Origin: Candidatus Babelota bacterium
Lineage (GTDB): Bacteria > Babelota > Babeliae > Babelales > Babelaceae
NCBI GenBank assembly: GCA_013288045.1
Contig: JABDCP010000002.1
Span: forward strand, 62,001 to 126,000
Direction: 5' to 3'
DNA: 64,000 nt
The translations under genes were made by a program, and so were the position numbers. This document shows positions 28,847-37,433 of the stretch, one piece after another. Each line of letters starts with the position of its first letter. Position 1 is the stretch's first letter. Below the pieces are notes generated by a model. It did not search any database, was not told the origin of the DNA, and was given only the letters and a program-made list of their open reading frames with translations.

Positions 28847-30193
28847 ATGATACATAAAACTAGAAACCTTTTATCCATCGTCCTTCTAAGCTGCATGTCG
28901 CCGATAATAGGCATGGAGCCTCTTAAGCCAGCTCCGCTCAAAAACATTGGCTCAAGCTGCTTTATGAATGCAGCACTTCAGGCAGTCTACGCAATGCAGG
29001 ATATCACCTACTTAGTCAACCAACAGAGCAAAGATAGCATTTACAAGAAAGATAGTCTGGCAGAGGCCTATACAGATTTATTACCTCATTTTATGCATTC
29101 AGATATAGATGATGAGGAAATTGACCCGTCAACTTTCTGTTTTCGTGGGTGGCATCAACTTAACGATAATCCGTGCGATCAGGCTGACGCCAATGAACTT
29201 TTAAGAGAGCTCTTAGAATGTATTGCCTACAAAGATGTTAAAGATACTAAGTGGCCATTTTTTGCACGTCACGACGAGCCAAATGACCCAGATCTTGCAC
29301 AGTATCCTGAAGAACTCAAAACTGATCTTGCTCAACTCTTTTATGTATTTTCTGAAAGTAAGGCCTACGCAGACCTAGGTGAAGTCGGGTTTTTTGAGTC
29401 AGATATAGAAGTCCAGCATTCGCCTTGCCTTAATTTAAGAGTACTCCCAGAAAGTAAAAATATTAACGAATGTTTACGATATTTCTCTTCGCCTACATTC
29501 GATGCTGTAGCTATTGAAGGACTAGGACCTGTCGATGGAGAGCGTCATACCTTTCTTCAAAGGACCGGCCGATACATTATTTGTTCATTAGATAGAAAAA
29601 ACTTTATACGGAGAACTCGCGGGCAAACAGTACCTACATTTACTCGACATGAGAATCCTATTTCATTTGATCTGTATAATCAATCATTTGATCAGTGTTT
29701 TAAGGATCAATCAAAAAGCTGCGGCAATTACGAAGTTATTGGCATCATTATGCATAGCGGATCAGCAAATTCTGGCCACTATACCGCCTACGTAAAAGCG
29801 GGAAGTGAATGGTATTATTGCAATGACGAAACTATTACACCTTGTAGCGAGCAAGAAGTATTCAAAATCGGACAGCTAGGCTACGGCGCCAATAAGAATA
29901 CGCTTGTGACAACGCTCATTTATGAGCACTCAGCAACAAGACCTGAGTATGCCCTAGCAGCAAAGTCTACAAGAAGTACTTCATCATCAAGCACTAGTAC
30001 TGCAAATACCAGAAGAACAATTCCCACAAGCACATCATCTTCCTCAAGTACATCGAGTACTGCAAGGACTACAAGAAACGGTCAAAAACCACAGCCAGGG
30101 GTTAGGCGCCTAAATGCTGAACAAAAACCCCCAACCATAGTGAGAAGAGCAAGAACTGCTCTACCTGCCAAAACAGCTGCAAAAAAAAGATAG
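28847..30193 (+). CDS. Secreted ubiquitin-specific protease (USP/UCH family) 2
   Basis: 448 residues. Signal peptide (about 1-22), Cys box PLKNIGSSCFMNAALQAV (Cys38), CDQADANELL, and His box SANSGHYTAYVK (His311) with YYCNDE near 327: a complete USP triad. Unlike USP 1 it has a C-terminal tail of about 80 residues that is extremely rich in Ser/Thr and then in Arg/Lys/Ala, probably disordered and positively charged; it might bind nucleic acid, membranes or a host partner. The two enzymes differ enough to suggest different targets. Confidence 0.85.
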   Translation: MIHKTRNLLSIVLLSCMSPIIGMEPLKPAPLKNIGSSCFMNAALQAVYAMQDITYLVNQQSKDSIYKKDSLAEAYTDLLPHFMHSDIDDEEIDPSTFCFRGWHQLNDNPCDQADANELLRELLECIAYKDVKDTKWPFFARHDEPNDPDLAQYPEELKTDLAQLFYVFSESKAYADLGEVGFFESDIEVQHSPCLNLRVLPESKNINECLRYFSSPTFDAVAIEGLGPVDGERHTFLQRTGRYIICSLDRKNFIRRTRGQTVPTFTRHENPISFDLYNQSFDQCFKDQSKSCGNYEVIGIIMHSGSANSGHYTAYVKAGSEWYYCNDETITPCSEQEVFKIGQLGYGANKNTLVTTLIYEHSATRPEYALAAKSTRSTSSSSTSTANTRRTIPTSTSSSSSTSSTARTTRNGQKPQPGVRRLNAEQKPPTIVRRARTALPAKTAAKKR

Positions 30194-30194
30194 C

Positions 30195-30281
30195 AAACTC
30201 GCTTGTCAGTTGGTGTAGAGACCGGGTAGCAAACACATATTCAAAGTGAGGCCAGTGCTTGTGCTGCCAAATGTATTCCAT
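30195..30281 (-). pseudogene. 5' relic of a DUF4172-type Fic gene
   Basis: An ATG at 30281 with AAAGG about 10 bases upstream opens a frame starting MEYIWQHKHWPHFEY, which matches the N-terminal DUF4172 signature (IWQ-x-x-x-WP-x-F) found in front of Fic domains. After about 30 residues the frame runs into antisense of USP 2 with no Fic domain. Probably a truncated remnant. Confidence 0.4.
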
Positions 30282-30455
30282 TTTCTTTGACCCTTTCCTT
30301 CGTAAGTATATCCGCATTCGGCTCACATTTAACCGCCGACCCCTTAATCGGTTCAGGAATGTGGAAATTTTGAGCCAAATAGAGGGGTTAATCGGCTCAC
30401 GCTCAAACACTAACCGCTTTCCATTGGTCTTTAAAATAGGATCTATATGGAGCTC
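30241..30455 (-). pseudogene. Frameshifted relic of an unknown gene
   Basis: A minus-strand frame reading LHIDPILKTNGKRLVFEREP breaks at a G run (30384-30387); one inserted base would continue it as LYLAQNFHIPEPIKGSAVK and on to a stop at 30241-30243. Residue composition looks protein-like but I recognise no family and see no start codon. It overlaps the DUF4172 relic in another frame, so one of the two readings may be accidental. The rest of the 357-bp gap (30194-30550) holds nothing clear. Confidence 0.3.
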
Positions 30456-30550
30456 TTAAGAGTGGGAATACAAGATACCTATTTTTACCATCGCAGAGAC
30501 TATAAAAAAGATCATCTATCGTGAGAGACACTAGTACTAGGTGGCAAATA

Positions 30551-30627
30551 TGGTGTGCCCGGCTGGATTCGAACCAGCGACCTACGGATTAGAAATCCGT
30601 TGCTCTATCCAGCTGAGCTACGGGCAC
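30551..30627 (-). tRNA. tRNA-Arg (anticodon TCT)
   Basis: 77 nt on the minus strand with encoded CCA. Acceptor GTGCCCG pairs with CGGGCAC, the D-arm contains AGCTCAGCTGGATAGAGC, the anticodon stem-loop is CGGATTTCTAATCCG with TCT as anticodon, and the T-arm contains GGTTCGAATCC. It reads AGA codons. Lies between the gene relics and the ATP synthase operon. Confidence 0.95.
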
Positions 30628-30674
30628 AAAAAAAGACATCTCTCATTATAGCGAGAGTTCTCGCAATTCTCAAA

Positions 30675-32174
30675 TCATGCAGGTACATACAAACTACCAA
30701 ACTCTTTTGCAATCGCATGGAGTTCTCTTCGCTGCTCTTGGGTTACATCAGCAGACGCATACATGTCTGCATATAAATCTGCATGAACCGAATGTACATA
30801 ACTTGCAAACTGCACCGCAAACTCGCGCACGTCCTTAAGATCAAGGGAATCAAGGTAATGCTCTTGGAATAAGAAGAGCATTAATGCCTGATCAACAAAA
30901 GAATAGTTAGCATAGACACCTTGCCGCAAGAGCTCATAGACAATTTTACCACGTGCAAGAGCCTTCTGAGAGATTTCATCAAGCTCGGTACCAAACTGGG
31001 CAAATCCCGCAAGTTCATGATACTGAGCAAGCTCAAGACGCAAAGATTTAATCATCTGCTTACAGGCTTTGGTCTGTGCTGCTCCACCAACGCGTGACAC
31101 TGAAAGCTCTACGTTCACCGCCGGACGAATACCTTGGTTAAAAAGCTTCGTATCTAAAAATATCTGACCATCTGTTATAGAAATAAGATTCGTAGGAATA
31201 TAGGCAGTAATATCATCACTCTGTATCTGTACGATAGGAAGCGCAGTAATAGAGCCTCCCTTAATAAATTTTCCAGCCCGCTCAAGTAAGCGTGAATGTA
31301 AATAAAAGATATCCCCAGGATAAGCTTCTCGCCCAGGAGCTCGTCGCATCAAGAGAGACATTTCTCGATAGGCTATTGCATGGTTACTCAGGGTATCATA
31401 AATGATGAGTACATCTTTGCCCATATCTTTATAGTATTCGGCAATAGTACACCCTACATAGGGAGCAAGATAGCGATCAAGAGCAGGCAAACTTGCATCA
31501 GCCGAAACAATAACCGTATACTCCATAGCACCCTGCTCTTCAAGCATCCGTACCATACGAGCTAAGTTGGCTTCCCTTTGGCCTATTGAAACATAGATGC
31601 AGATAACTTCTTTCCCCTTTTGATTAATGATAGTCGAGAGAGCTAAAGCCGTTTTTCCAGTACCTCGGTTACCAATAATTAATTCACGCTGTCCTTTTCC
31701 TACAGGAACCAAGGAGTCAACAACCAGTTTACCCGTCTGTAATGGCTCGGAAATTGGAGTACGTTCAATGATACCTGGTATAACGACCTCTATGGGCCTT
31801 ACTTGGGACGTACGCAATGAGCCACGCTCATCTAGAGGCTCGCCAATTGCATTAATTACTCGGCCTAAGAGTTCCATACCTACGGGCGTTTTAAATACTC
31901 CACCCGTGCGCCGTACCATTTCAAGTTCAACCACTTGGGTTTGTGCTTGAATTAAGAAAACCGACACACTATCTTCAGCCAGATTCAAAATGATACCTTT
32001 ATTGCCATGAGCAAACTCAACAAGTTCTCCATAGACAGCATTTTTAAGACCATGAATCTTACAAAAGGTATCACCAACCTGGATAACGAATCCGATCTCA
32101 TGCAGATCCTCTTGTGGTACCTGAGCCAAGGACTTTTCAAACAAGGAAACTAAATCGGTCGGTTTAATATCCAT
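30675..32174 (-). CDS. atpA: F-type ATP synthase subunit alpha
   Basis: 499 residues. P-loop GNRGTGKTA at about 170 and the subunit-alpha signature PAVNVELSVSRVGGAAQ. Non-catalytic nucleotide-binding subunit of F1. Last gene of the operon atpE-F'-F-H-A. The usual continuation with atpG, atpD and atpC is missing; a tRNA follows instead, so those genes must lie elsewhere. The C-terminal region is normal in length. Confidence 0.96.
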   Translation of the reverse strand: MDIKPTDLVSLFEKSLAQVPQEDLHEIGFVIQVGDTFCKIHGLKNAVYGELVEFAHGNKGIILNLAEDSVSVFLIQAQTQVVELEMVRRTGGVFKTPVGMELLGRVINAIGEPLDERGSLRTSQVRPIEVVIPGIIERTPISEPLQTGKLVVDSLVPVGKGQRELIIGNRGTGKTALALSTIINQKGKEVICIYVSIGQREANLARMVRMLEEQGAMEYTVIVSADASLPALDRYLAPYVGCTIAEYYKDMGKDVLIIYDTLSNHAIAYREMSLLMRRAPGREAYPGDIFYLHSRLLERAGKFIKGGSITALPIVQIQSDDITAYIPTNLISITDGQIFLDTKLFNQGIRPAVNVELSVSRVGGAAQTKACKQMIKSLRLELAQYHELAGFAQFGTELDEISQKALARGKIVYELLRQGVYANYSFVDQALMLFLFQEHYLDSLDLKDVREFAVQFASYVHSVHADLYADMYASADVTQEQRRELHAIAKEFGSLYVPA

Positions 32175-32183
32175 ATGATTCCT

Positions 32184-32732
32184 TTAAATTGTAGACCATT
32201 GTTTCGTGCTAAGCACATTAAGACGCTGCTGAATCGAATGCTCAAAGCCTAACCCATCACTGTACATTTTTATTCCGGCAATTAACGCTGGATTTACCAC
32301 CAGTGTATAGTGAATTTCTTTTTGAGTCTTCTTATGAAGAAATGCTACTAATATATTCCTCTCATCATCTTGTAAAGGAATAGCACTCTCCAATATAAAA
32401 TGCATAATCCCCTGCGATTCTAAATACAGTGTATAAATTTTTCTCAATATTTCAGACATAATTACCAAACGATTGTCTGCAGTCACAAGATCGAAGAGAG
32501 AAGAATATAAAGATGCATCAAAGCCTGCCATTTTAAAAAGATCTACTATATGGCGCTTACTACGTTCCTCAGTCTGGGGCACCGCTGCAAAAATTAACAA
32601 CGATCGATGCTTTTCAAGAATATCTGCAACGACAGGAAGCTTTTGCGCCTGATCAAGCGTCATATTCTTACCAAAAACATGTAAGTATGCCTGGGCATAT
32701 CGTCGAGCAAGTACCTGGAATTCGTTTTTCAT
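32184..32732 (-). CDS. atpH: F-type ATP synthase subunit delta
   Basis: 182 residues, the usual size. The N-terminal part (ARRYAQAYLHVF) and the C-terminal segment (VNPALIAGIKMYSDG) match the delta/OSCP family, which joins F1 to the peripheral stalk. Position between the b-type genes and atpA is canonical. Confidence 0.88.
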   Translation of the reverse strand: MKNEFQVLARRYAQAYLHVFGKNMTLDQAQKLPVVADILEKHRSLLIFAAVPQTEERSKRHIVDLFKMAGFDASLYSSLFDLVTADNRLVIMSEILRKIYTLYLESQGIMHFILESAIPLQDDERNILVAFLHKKTQKEIHYTLVVNPALIAGIKMYSDGLGFEHSIQQRLNVLSTKQWSTI

Positions 32733-32734
32733 AG

Positions 32735-33214
32735 TTACACTGAAAGTTTCTTAAGGACCCGCGCAAGATACGCATGCCCCTCTTGAGAATCTGCAAATTG
32801 TTTTTGAAAGTCTTGCTTAAGCTTTTGTATCACTAAAGGAGCCACCTCATGGTACCTTGTGTGTAAAGCATAGATACGAGCACTTTCCGCATATCTTTCC
32901 TCATACTCTTTTCTCATTTGTTTAGATGCGGCAAGCTCAGTCTGAACTGCCACATCAACCACATTACGCCATTGGTTAATCTTTTTAAAGAGTATTTTTG
33001 CACGATCTTCCTGAGAAACAATTTCATCCTCTAAAGTCTTTTGCTCCTGCGCAAGCTGATGATGCTCAGTATGCAATTCAACAAAGTCAGTATGCTCCTT
33101 AAGCATCTTTTCTTTGACCTGTGGTATGAGATACGTTTTCACCAGATAGACAAGAGCTACAGCTACTACACAAAAGTTTAGTAGCGTAAAAAAAAGATCC
33201 ATAAGGTTTATCAT
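32735..33214 (-). CDS. atpF: F-type ATP synthase subunit b (peripheral stalk)
   Basis: 159 residues: an N-terminal membrane helix (about 7-27) and a long charged coiled coil. Forms the stator with delta. Starts in a 4-bp overlap with the preceding b'-like gene, indicating translational coupling. b subunits are poorly conserved, so the assignment relies on topology and operon position. Confidence 0.78.
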   Translation of the reverse strand: MINLMDLFFTLLNFCVVAVALVYLVKTYLIPQVKEKMLKEHTDFVELHTEHHQLAQEQKTLEDEIVSQEDRAKILFKKINQWRNVVDVAVQTELAASKQMRKEYEERYAESARIYALHTRYHEVAPLVIQKLKQDFQKQFADSQEGHAYLARVLKKLSV

Positions 33215-33582
33215 GGAAGCACCTTCTTATTGAGCGCATCCGCAACAGTTCGCGCTACCTTGTCAAGCTCTTGTAAAGATATCTCAGGCACTTTTTTCTG
33301 CACTATCGGAGCAGTCGATACGGTATATTCCTTCCTCACCTGGGGCTTTTGCTTATAAAAAAAGTCTTTAAAAAGATTCCAGCGCGTTTGCTTATATGTT
33401 CTCTTATGCGCTATCAGTTCTTGGCGTGCAACAATTCGGCTTCTAATCTGTTTGAGTCGATGGGCATCAGTTGCTACCACCACATATCCAGGTTTTAAAA
33501 AGAGATACTTGATCACCATGTAGGCAATTAAGAAATGAATCATCTGAACCATAAAGGTCAGATTTATTCCCAAGGCAGCCAT
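33211..33582 (-). CDS. Second b-type (b') ATP synthase stalk subunit
   Basis: 123 residues. Hydrophobic N-terminal helix (about 9-27) followed by a basic helical region and a short C-terminal helix. Immediately after atpE and before the longer b gene. A b/b' pair forms a heterodimeric stalk in cyanobacteria, alpha-proteobacteria and some others. It is short for a b subunit and contains a basic insert (about 60-80), so how it packs is unclear. Confidence 0.6.
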   Translation of the reverse strand: MAALGINLTFMVQMIHFLIAYMVIKYLFLKPGYVVVATDAHRLKQIRSRIVARQELIAHKRTYKQTRWNLFKDFFYKQKPQVRKEYTVSTAPIVQKKVPEISLQELDKVARTVADALNKKVLP

Positions 33583-33593
33583 ATATCCCTATC

Positions 33594-33836
33594 CTAGCTT
33601 CCGATAATAAGCATCATCGCAACAACGAAAGCATAAATTGAACTCGTCTCAATAATACCCAGAGCCAAAAACATAGTCGTTCTGATTTTGGTCGACATTT
33701 CAGGATATTTTCCCATGGTTTCGACAGCCTTCGCGGCTACGATTCCTTGACCCAGAGAAGGCCCTAGGCCACCAATTCCCATGGCAATAGCTGCTCCAAA
33801 ATAAGCCGCCATTTTCACGTAGTTAATTTCTTCCAT
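33594..33836 (-). CDS. atpE: F-type ATP synthase subunit c (rotor ring)
   Basis: 80 residues from the ATG at 33836, which has AAGGAG 9 bases upstream; the longer upstream frame is rejected. Two membrane helices joined by a polar loop; GIGGLGPSLGQGIVAAKAVE in helix 1 and IIETSSIYAFVVAMML in helix 2. The ion-carrying glutamate is E63. Gln30, Glu63, Thr64 and Tyr68 match in spacing the residues that coordinate Na+ in sodium-driven c rings (Q32/E65/S66/Y70 in Ilyobacter), so sodium coupling is possible. Subunit a (atpB) is not upstream. Confidence 0.93.
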   Translation of the reverse strand: MEEINYVKMAAYFGAAIAMGIGGLGPSLGQGIVAAKAVETMGKYPEMSTKIRTTMFLALGIIETSSIYAFVVAMMLIIGS

Positions 33837-34062
33837 GATGGTTCTCCTTAAGAGGTTACGTTTTAGAGGACGATTCTTCTTTACCTCAATACCACACTCT
33901 CTGTATTCAAATCCATCTCTTTCCGAGATTTTATGGATGCTCATCTGACCACTGGTAAGAGTCATATCCAGAGTATCATAGCTCAAAGCAAGCCCCTTTT
34001 GCAAGGCCTTTTTCACAAAAGAGGATATCTTTGTGAAAATACCTCTATCAAATGAACGTTAA

Positions 34063-34107
34063 AAATCCCGATTCCGTGATAGAATTCGAATCACAGAATC
34101 GGGATTT
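34063..34107 (-). terminator. Strong terminator after the deoxynucleoside kinase gene
   Basis: A 12-bp stem (AAATCCCGATTC with GAATCGGGATTT) is extended inward by GTGAT/ATCAC, giving about 17 pairs. On the minus strand the stem is followed by a T run. It lies 18 bp past the stop of the kinase gene and insulates the ATP synthase operon. Confidence 0.8.
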
Positions 34108-34124
34108 CTTCATGCAAAAGAAAA

Positions 34125-34850
34125 TTACACAAGCATCTCAACCCGAGCGCTCAATGAACCAGGAATCTCGTATTGAACTTCAAGGAAATCAATAATCTTT
34201 GCCATATGAGCTTTTTGTATCGCTCGATTATGTTCAAAATCTTCATCGCAGGGAATCACAAGCACAGGAACATTTTTCAAATAAGGTGCTACATCTTCTT
34301 TGTGGATAAGCCACTTTTCATGTTTTTCATGTAAGAGCTGCAAATATTCAAGAGTAACACTCGTCTCCTCCTGTCTATTACGCTTGAGTATACGCTTATA
34401 GCAGACTATCGGATCAGTTTGCAAATAAATAAAGCCACTTGGCTTTGGTACATAGGTACCAACGAGCCATTCAAACCACTCCTGGTAGAGCTTCCATTCA
34501 AGAGCATTTATGGTACCAAGTTCGTAACAGTTTTTCGCAAAACAATACCTATCGGAAAATACTGACCGCTCGGAGATTTGGAATGGCTGCATATTGGTAA
34601 GCGCAGCTTTTTCAAGTTCCATTACCCGAGTAACAAACGCATAGGTTTGGAATGTGTATGCCCATCGGGGCGTATCATTATAAAAACGCTCTAAAATATT
34701 TTCTCCTCCGACATTTTGCCATTTTGCATGTGGCTCGTAAATAACCTGAGCGTTTAAAAAGGTATTAATTACCTTCAAGAACGTCGATTTACCAGCTCCA
34801 ATGCCACCTTCAACGCAAAAATAGGGTGGTTGATTTTTTTGTGTGAGCAT
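34125..34850 (-). CDS. Deoxynucleoside kinase (dNK/dCK/dGK family)
   Basis: 241 residues from the ATG at 34850, which has GGGAGG 4 bases upstream. P-loop EGGIGAGKST at about residues 14-23, the ERS motif SERSVFSDR and an LID-like RNRQEE stretch identify the family. It phosphorylates deoxynucleosides with ATP in the salvage of host DNA precursors, in keeping with a parasite that imports nucleosides. Substrate preference cannot be told. It is followed by a strong terminator, so it is a single transcription unit. Confidence 0.85.
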   Translation of the reverse strand: MLTQKNQPPYFCVEGGIGAGKSTFLKVINTFLNAQVIYEPHAKWQNVGGENILERFYNDTPRWAYTFQTYAFVTRVMELEKAALTNMQPFQISERSVFSDRYCFAKNCYELGTINALEWKLYQEWFEWLVGTYVPKPSGFIYLQTDPIVCYKRILKRNRQEETSVTLEYLQLLHEKHEKWLIHKEDVAPYLKNVPVLVIPCDEDFEHNRAIQKAHMAKIIDFLEVQYEIPGSLSARVEMLV

Positions 34851-35081
34851 AGTACCTCCCTTATCTAGAACAAAACCCCTAACATATTTCTGTAACACTT
34901 TCTTCAGCCTACGTATGAGAATGTATGGCACTTACCGTGCGTGAGCAACATTTTTGCCCCATCTCGCTCTCGTAGAAAAAAGATGCTACACTCTAGTCTA
35001 GACTAAAAAAATCAGTAGGAAAATAGCGAAAACAGAGTTGCTGATACTGTCAAAAAGCATCTGTAAAAAAACAAAAAATGC

Positions 35082-36737
35082 ATGAAGAAAACAATTTTCT
35101 ATCTATCTGTTGCTTTGGGAATCTCAGGGGCGAGTCCTCTTCATCTTCTGTGTGAAGAGCTTGACCCTGATATAGCTGCACTTCTTGATGATACTCTCAT
35201 AGAACTGCAAGCTCCTGTCCCTCCTGTACGAGCTCCTGGCTGCTTCCCCACCGATGTGATTTTGAGTTTTTTGACTCCGCCAAGCAGTCCTGAGGAAAGC
35301 CCTCCCATGATTAATCTCGTCGCTATCCTTCGTGAAGACATTTATAGAAAAACGACAGGGCCTGTAACGATTCGAAGTCTTCTCGATTTACCCTCGTTGA
35401 CCCCTGATTATTTTTATAATAATTATTGGACCTTCACAACTGAACTATTTTTTAACTATACCCCTAAAGTATACTTGACTAAAGACAGCCCTTTTTTACG
35501 CTCGTATCTCGATCTCAACAATGAAAATATTATTAATGAGATCGAGAATGTTGAGTTTACGAGTGTAGAAAATGTTCCTGACATATTAGGACTCTTTAGC
35601 ACAACCAAATTTCGTCAGTACCGAGCTGGCTTTATGTTCGGATTTGCACGCCATTGGGATAATTGGACAATTTGCGGGCGTATACCCCTTTATTATCTCC
35701 TTGAGCATTTCTATTTAACCGACCAAGAGATTGAGAACATTCAAAAGAATCCTTTCTTTAGCACGGGAGCCTCTGGAGAACTTGGTACGTCTCAAAGTGA
35801 TGAAGTCATGCGCTTTGGGTTAAAGCATTTGGTCAGTGATAAATTTGGGACGGGTGATGCCCGACTGAGCCTTCTTGCACATCCTGTAAGGCAAGAATGT
35901 CAGAACCTCTGGTTCGGTCTTCAAGTTACGATTCCTACGGCAAAAGCATTCAAGCGTGGATTAATCGGGGGCGAATTTTCTCCAGATATGCCTATCCCTC
36001 CATTAAATCTACAACATTTCTTTAACGTCTTCTTTTGCAATAATGCTATTCCTGAGCTAAACAACGCAGTTATTAAGAAAGAAAGCACTGAATTTGCTAT
36101 AGATGTACTTGATCGATTATCAACAATATTAATCAATTCACCCATGGGTAACGGAAAGCATTTTGGCCTGGGTCCTGAAATCGATTGGCGCTACCAGGTA
36201 AATGATTACCTGAGTATGCATGGCTACACTTCTATCCAAGTATATATCCCACACCGTGAAAGTCGCTTTTTTCTCATTAAAAAAACAGAGAGTGATTTTG
36301 ACAGAAACTGGCGCGACCCAGCCCTTGCTGGAGAAAACCTTGCGCTGCTTAATCAGCTCATCGTAGAAACATTATTCCCTGTAGGAATAAGAACAACGGT
36401 AACTCCAGGAGTTCGATTTCAAATGAACTACCAACTCTTGTACAAGTCTGAGCACTGGGACCTCTCTGGAGGCTTTGACTACTGGATCCAAGGTCATGAT
36501 TATATACAACCACTTCTTCCCATCGTGCCTTTCCACTTACATCTCGTTAGAAGCAAAGCAGCACGTCCAGCTGCTCATCAGGGTAAGGTCTTTGCTTCTG
36601 TAGGCTATTATGATAGTATAGTAAGGAGTGGATGTATAACAGATTGGTATGTATGTGCAAACATGGATGCCACAGTCTTTAATAAAGGCATAGGTCAAAC
36701 CTATACCGTTGGACTACGAGTCGGCATAGAATTTTGA
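35082..36737 (+). CDS. Predicted outer-membrane beta-barrel protein
   Basis: 551 residues. Signal peptide, a proline-rich acidic stretch (about 25-75), then alternating aromatic strands typical of an outer-membrane barrel (for example YRAGFMFGFARHWDNWTICG, MHGYTSIQVYIP) and a C-terminal strand ending in Phe (TVGLRVGIEF), the signal read by BamA. No known family recognised. It could be a porin or a surface protein. Followed 24 bp later by a secreted unknown, probably cotranscribed. Confidence 0.6.
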   Translation: MKKTIFYLSVALGISGASPLHLLCEELDPDIAALLDDTLIELQAPVPPVRAPGCFPTDVILSFLTPPSSPEESPPMINLVAILREDIYRKTTGPVTIRSLLDLPSLTPDYFYNNYWTFTTELFFNYTPKVYLTKDSPFLRSYLDLNNENIINEIENVEFTSVENVPDILGLFSTTKFRQYRAGFMFGFARHWDNWTICGRIPLYYLLEHFYLTDQEIENIQKNPFFSTGASGELGTSQSDEVMRFGLKHLVSDKFGTGDARLSLLAHPVRQECQNLWFGLQVTIPTAKAFKRGLIGGEFSPDMPIPPLNLQHFFNVFFCNNAIPELNNAVIKKESTEFAIDVLDRLSTILINSPMGNGKHFGLGPEIDWRYQVNDYLSMHGYTSIQVYIPHRESRFFLIKKTESDFDRNWRDPALAGENLALLNQLIVETLFPVGIRTTVTPGVRFQMNYQLLYKSEHWDLSGGFDYWIQGHDYIQPLLPIVPFHLHLVRSKAARPAAHQGKVFASVGYYDSIVRSGCITDWYVCANMDATVFNKGIGQTYTVGLRVGIEF

Positions 36738-36761
36738 ATAATCAACCATAAAAGGACTTTT

Positions 36762-37430
36762 ATGAATGGTACACGTCACCTTACTCTTAATCTTATCCTT
36801 TACATGGCGTTCTTTTGCTTAGAAGCAACTGCTCCAAAGCAACCACCTCTTACCGATCCCATTTTAAAAATAATTGATGGCAAAGCTGGGGTTTTTGATA
36901 AAACAAAAGTGCAAAGTACCCTCTGGTTAATCAAAGAGATTAAAAATATTCATGAGGGAAAAATCAAGCTCAATGAAAATGGCGATCCAGACCCCCGTGA
37001 AGGGAAATCTGTTGACATCATGTTCAAGGGTGAGAAGCAGACTATCAAGTCGCTCATTGCTTATGAAGCTAAACAATCCTCGTTTACTGCTTCAGAAAAA
37101 GAGGAGTTTAAAGAGCTCTTTCTCCAAGTTAAAAAATACTTCGGACATGTTAATAACATCATGCTCGCTGATGCTCGAGGAGCTCAACAGTTCATGATTA
37201 AGCTACTTCAAGAATATTGCCGAAAAAACAATCGTCCTGACTGTCTTCTTCTTAAATGGGATGATAAAGGGAATGAAACTGAAACATATGACCACGATGT
37301 GACCAGCTTCTCGGTGTTCTATGTGTTTACCACCGATCTTCAAAACTTTCTTGCTGCACTTATCGTAAGTTGCCCAAAAGCTTATGCCCAAGCTAAAGAA
37401 GCATATTCCTCCCAGAAAAAAGGCGCTTAG
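36762..37430 (+). CDS. Secreted protein of unknown function
   Basis: 222 residues. N-terminal hydrophobic signal (about 6-23), then a soluble helical protein rich in Lys and Glu with two cysteines (YCRKNNRPDC) that could form a disulfide. No family recognised. AAAGGAC precedes the ATG. Lies between the barrel gene and recD2, 3 bp before the latter. Confidence 0.6.
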   Translation: MNGTRHLTLNLILYMAFFCLEATAPKQPPLTDPILKIIDGKAGVFDKTKVQSTLWLIKEIKNIHEGKIKLNENGDPDPREGKSVDIMFKGEKQTIKSLIAYEAKQSSFTASEKEEFKELFLQVKKYFGHVNNIMLADARGAQQFMIKLLQEYCRKNNRPDCLLLKWDDKGNETETYDHDVTSFSVFYVFTTDLQNFLAALIVSCPKAYAQAKEAYSSQKKGA

Positions 37431-37433
37431 CCT

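Noticed and set aside
30555-30776. Forward reading frame starting MPGWIRTSDLRIRNP
   Set aside because: This is the well-known false protein read antisense through a tRNA gene; the tRNA-Arg at 30551-30627 explains it.
33837-34016. N-terminal 60-residue extension of the c-subunit reading frame
   Set aside because: The strong AAGGAG site and homology place the start at 33836; the upstream part is leader sequence.
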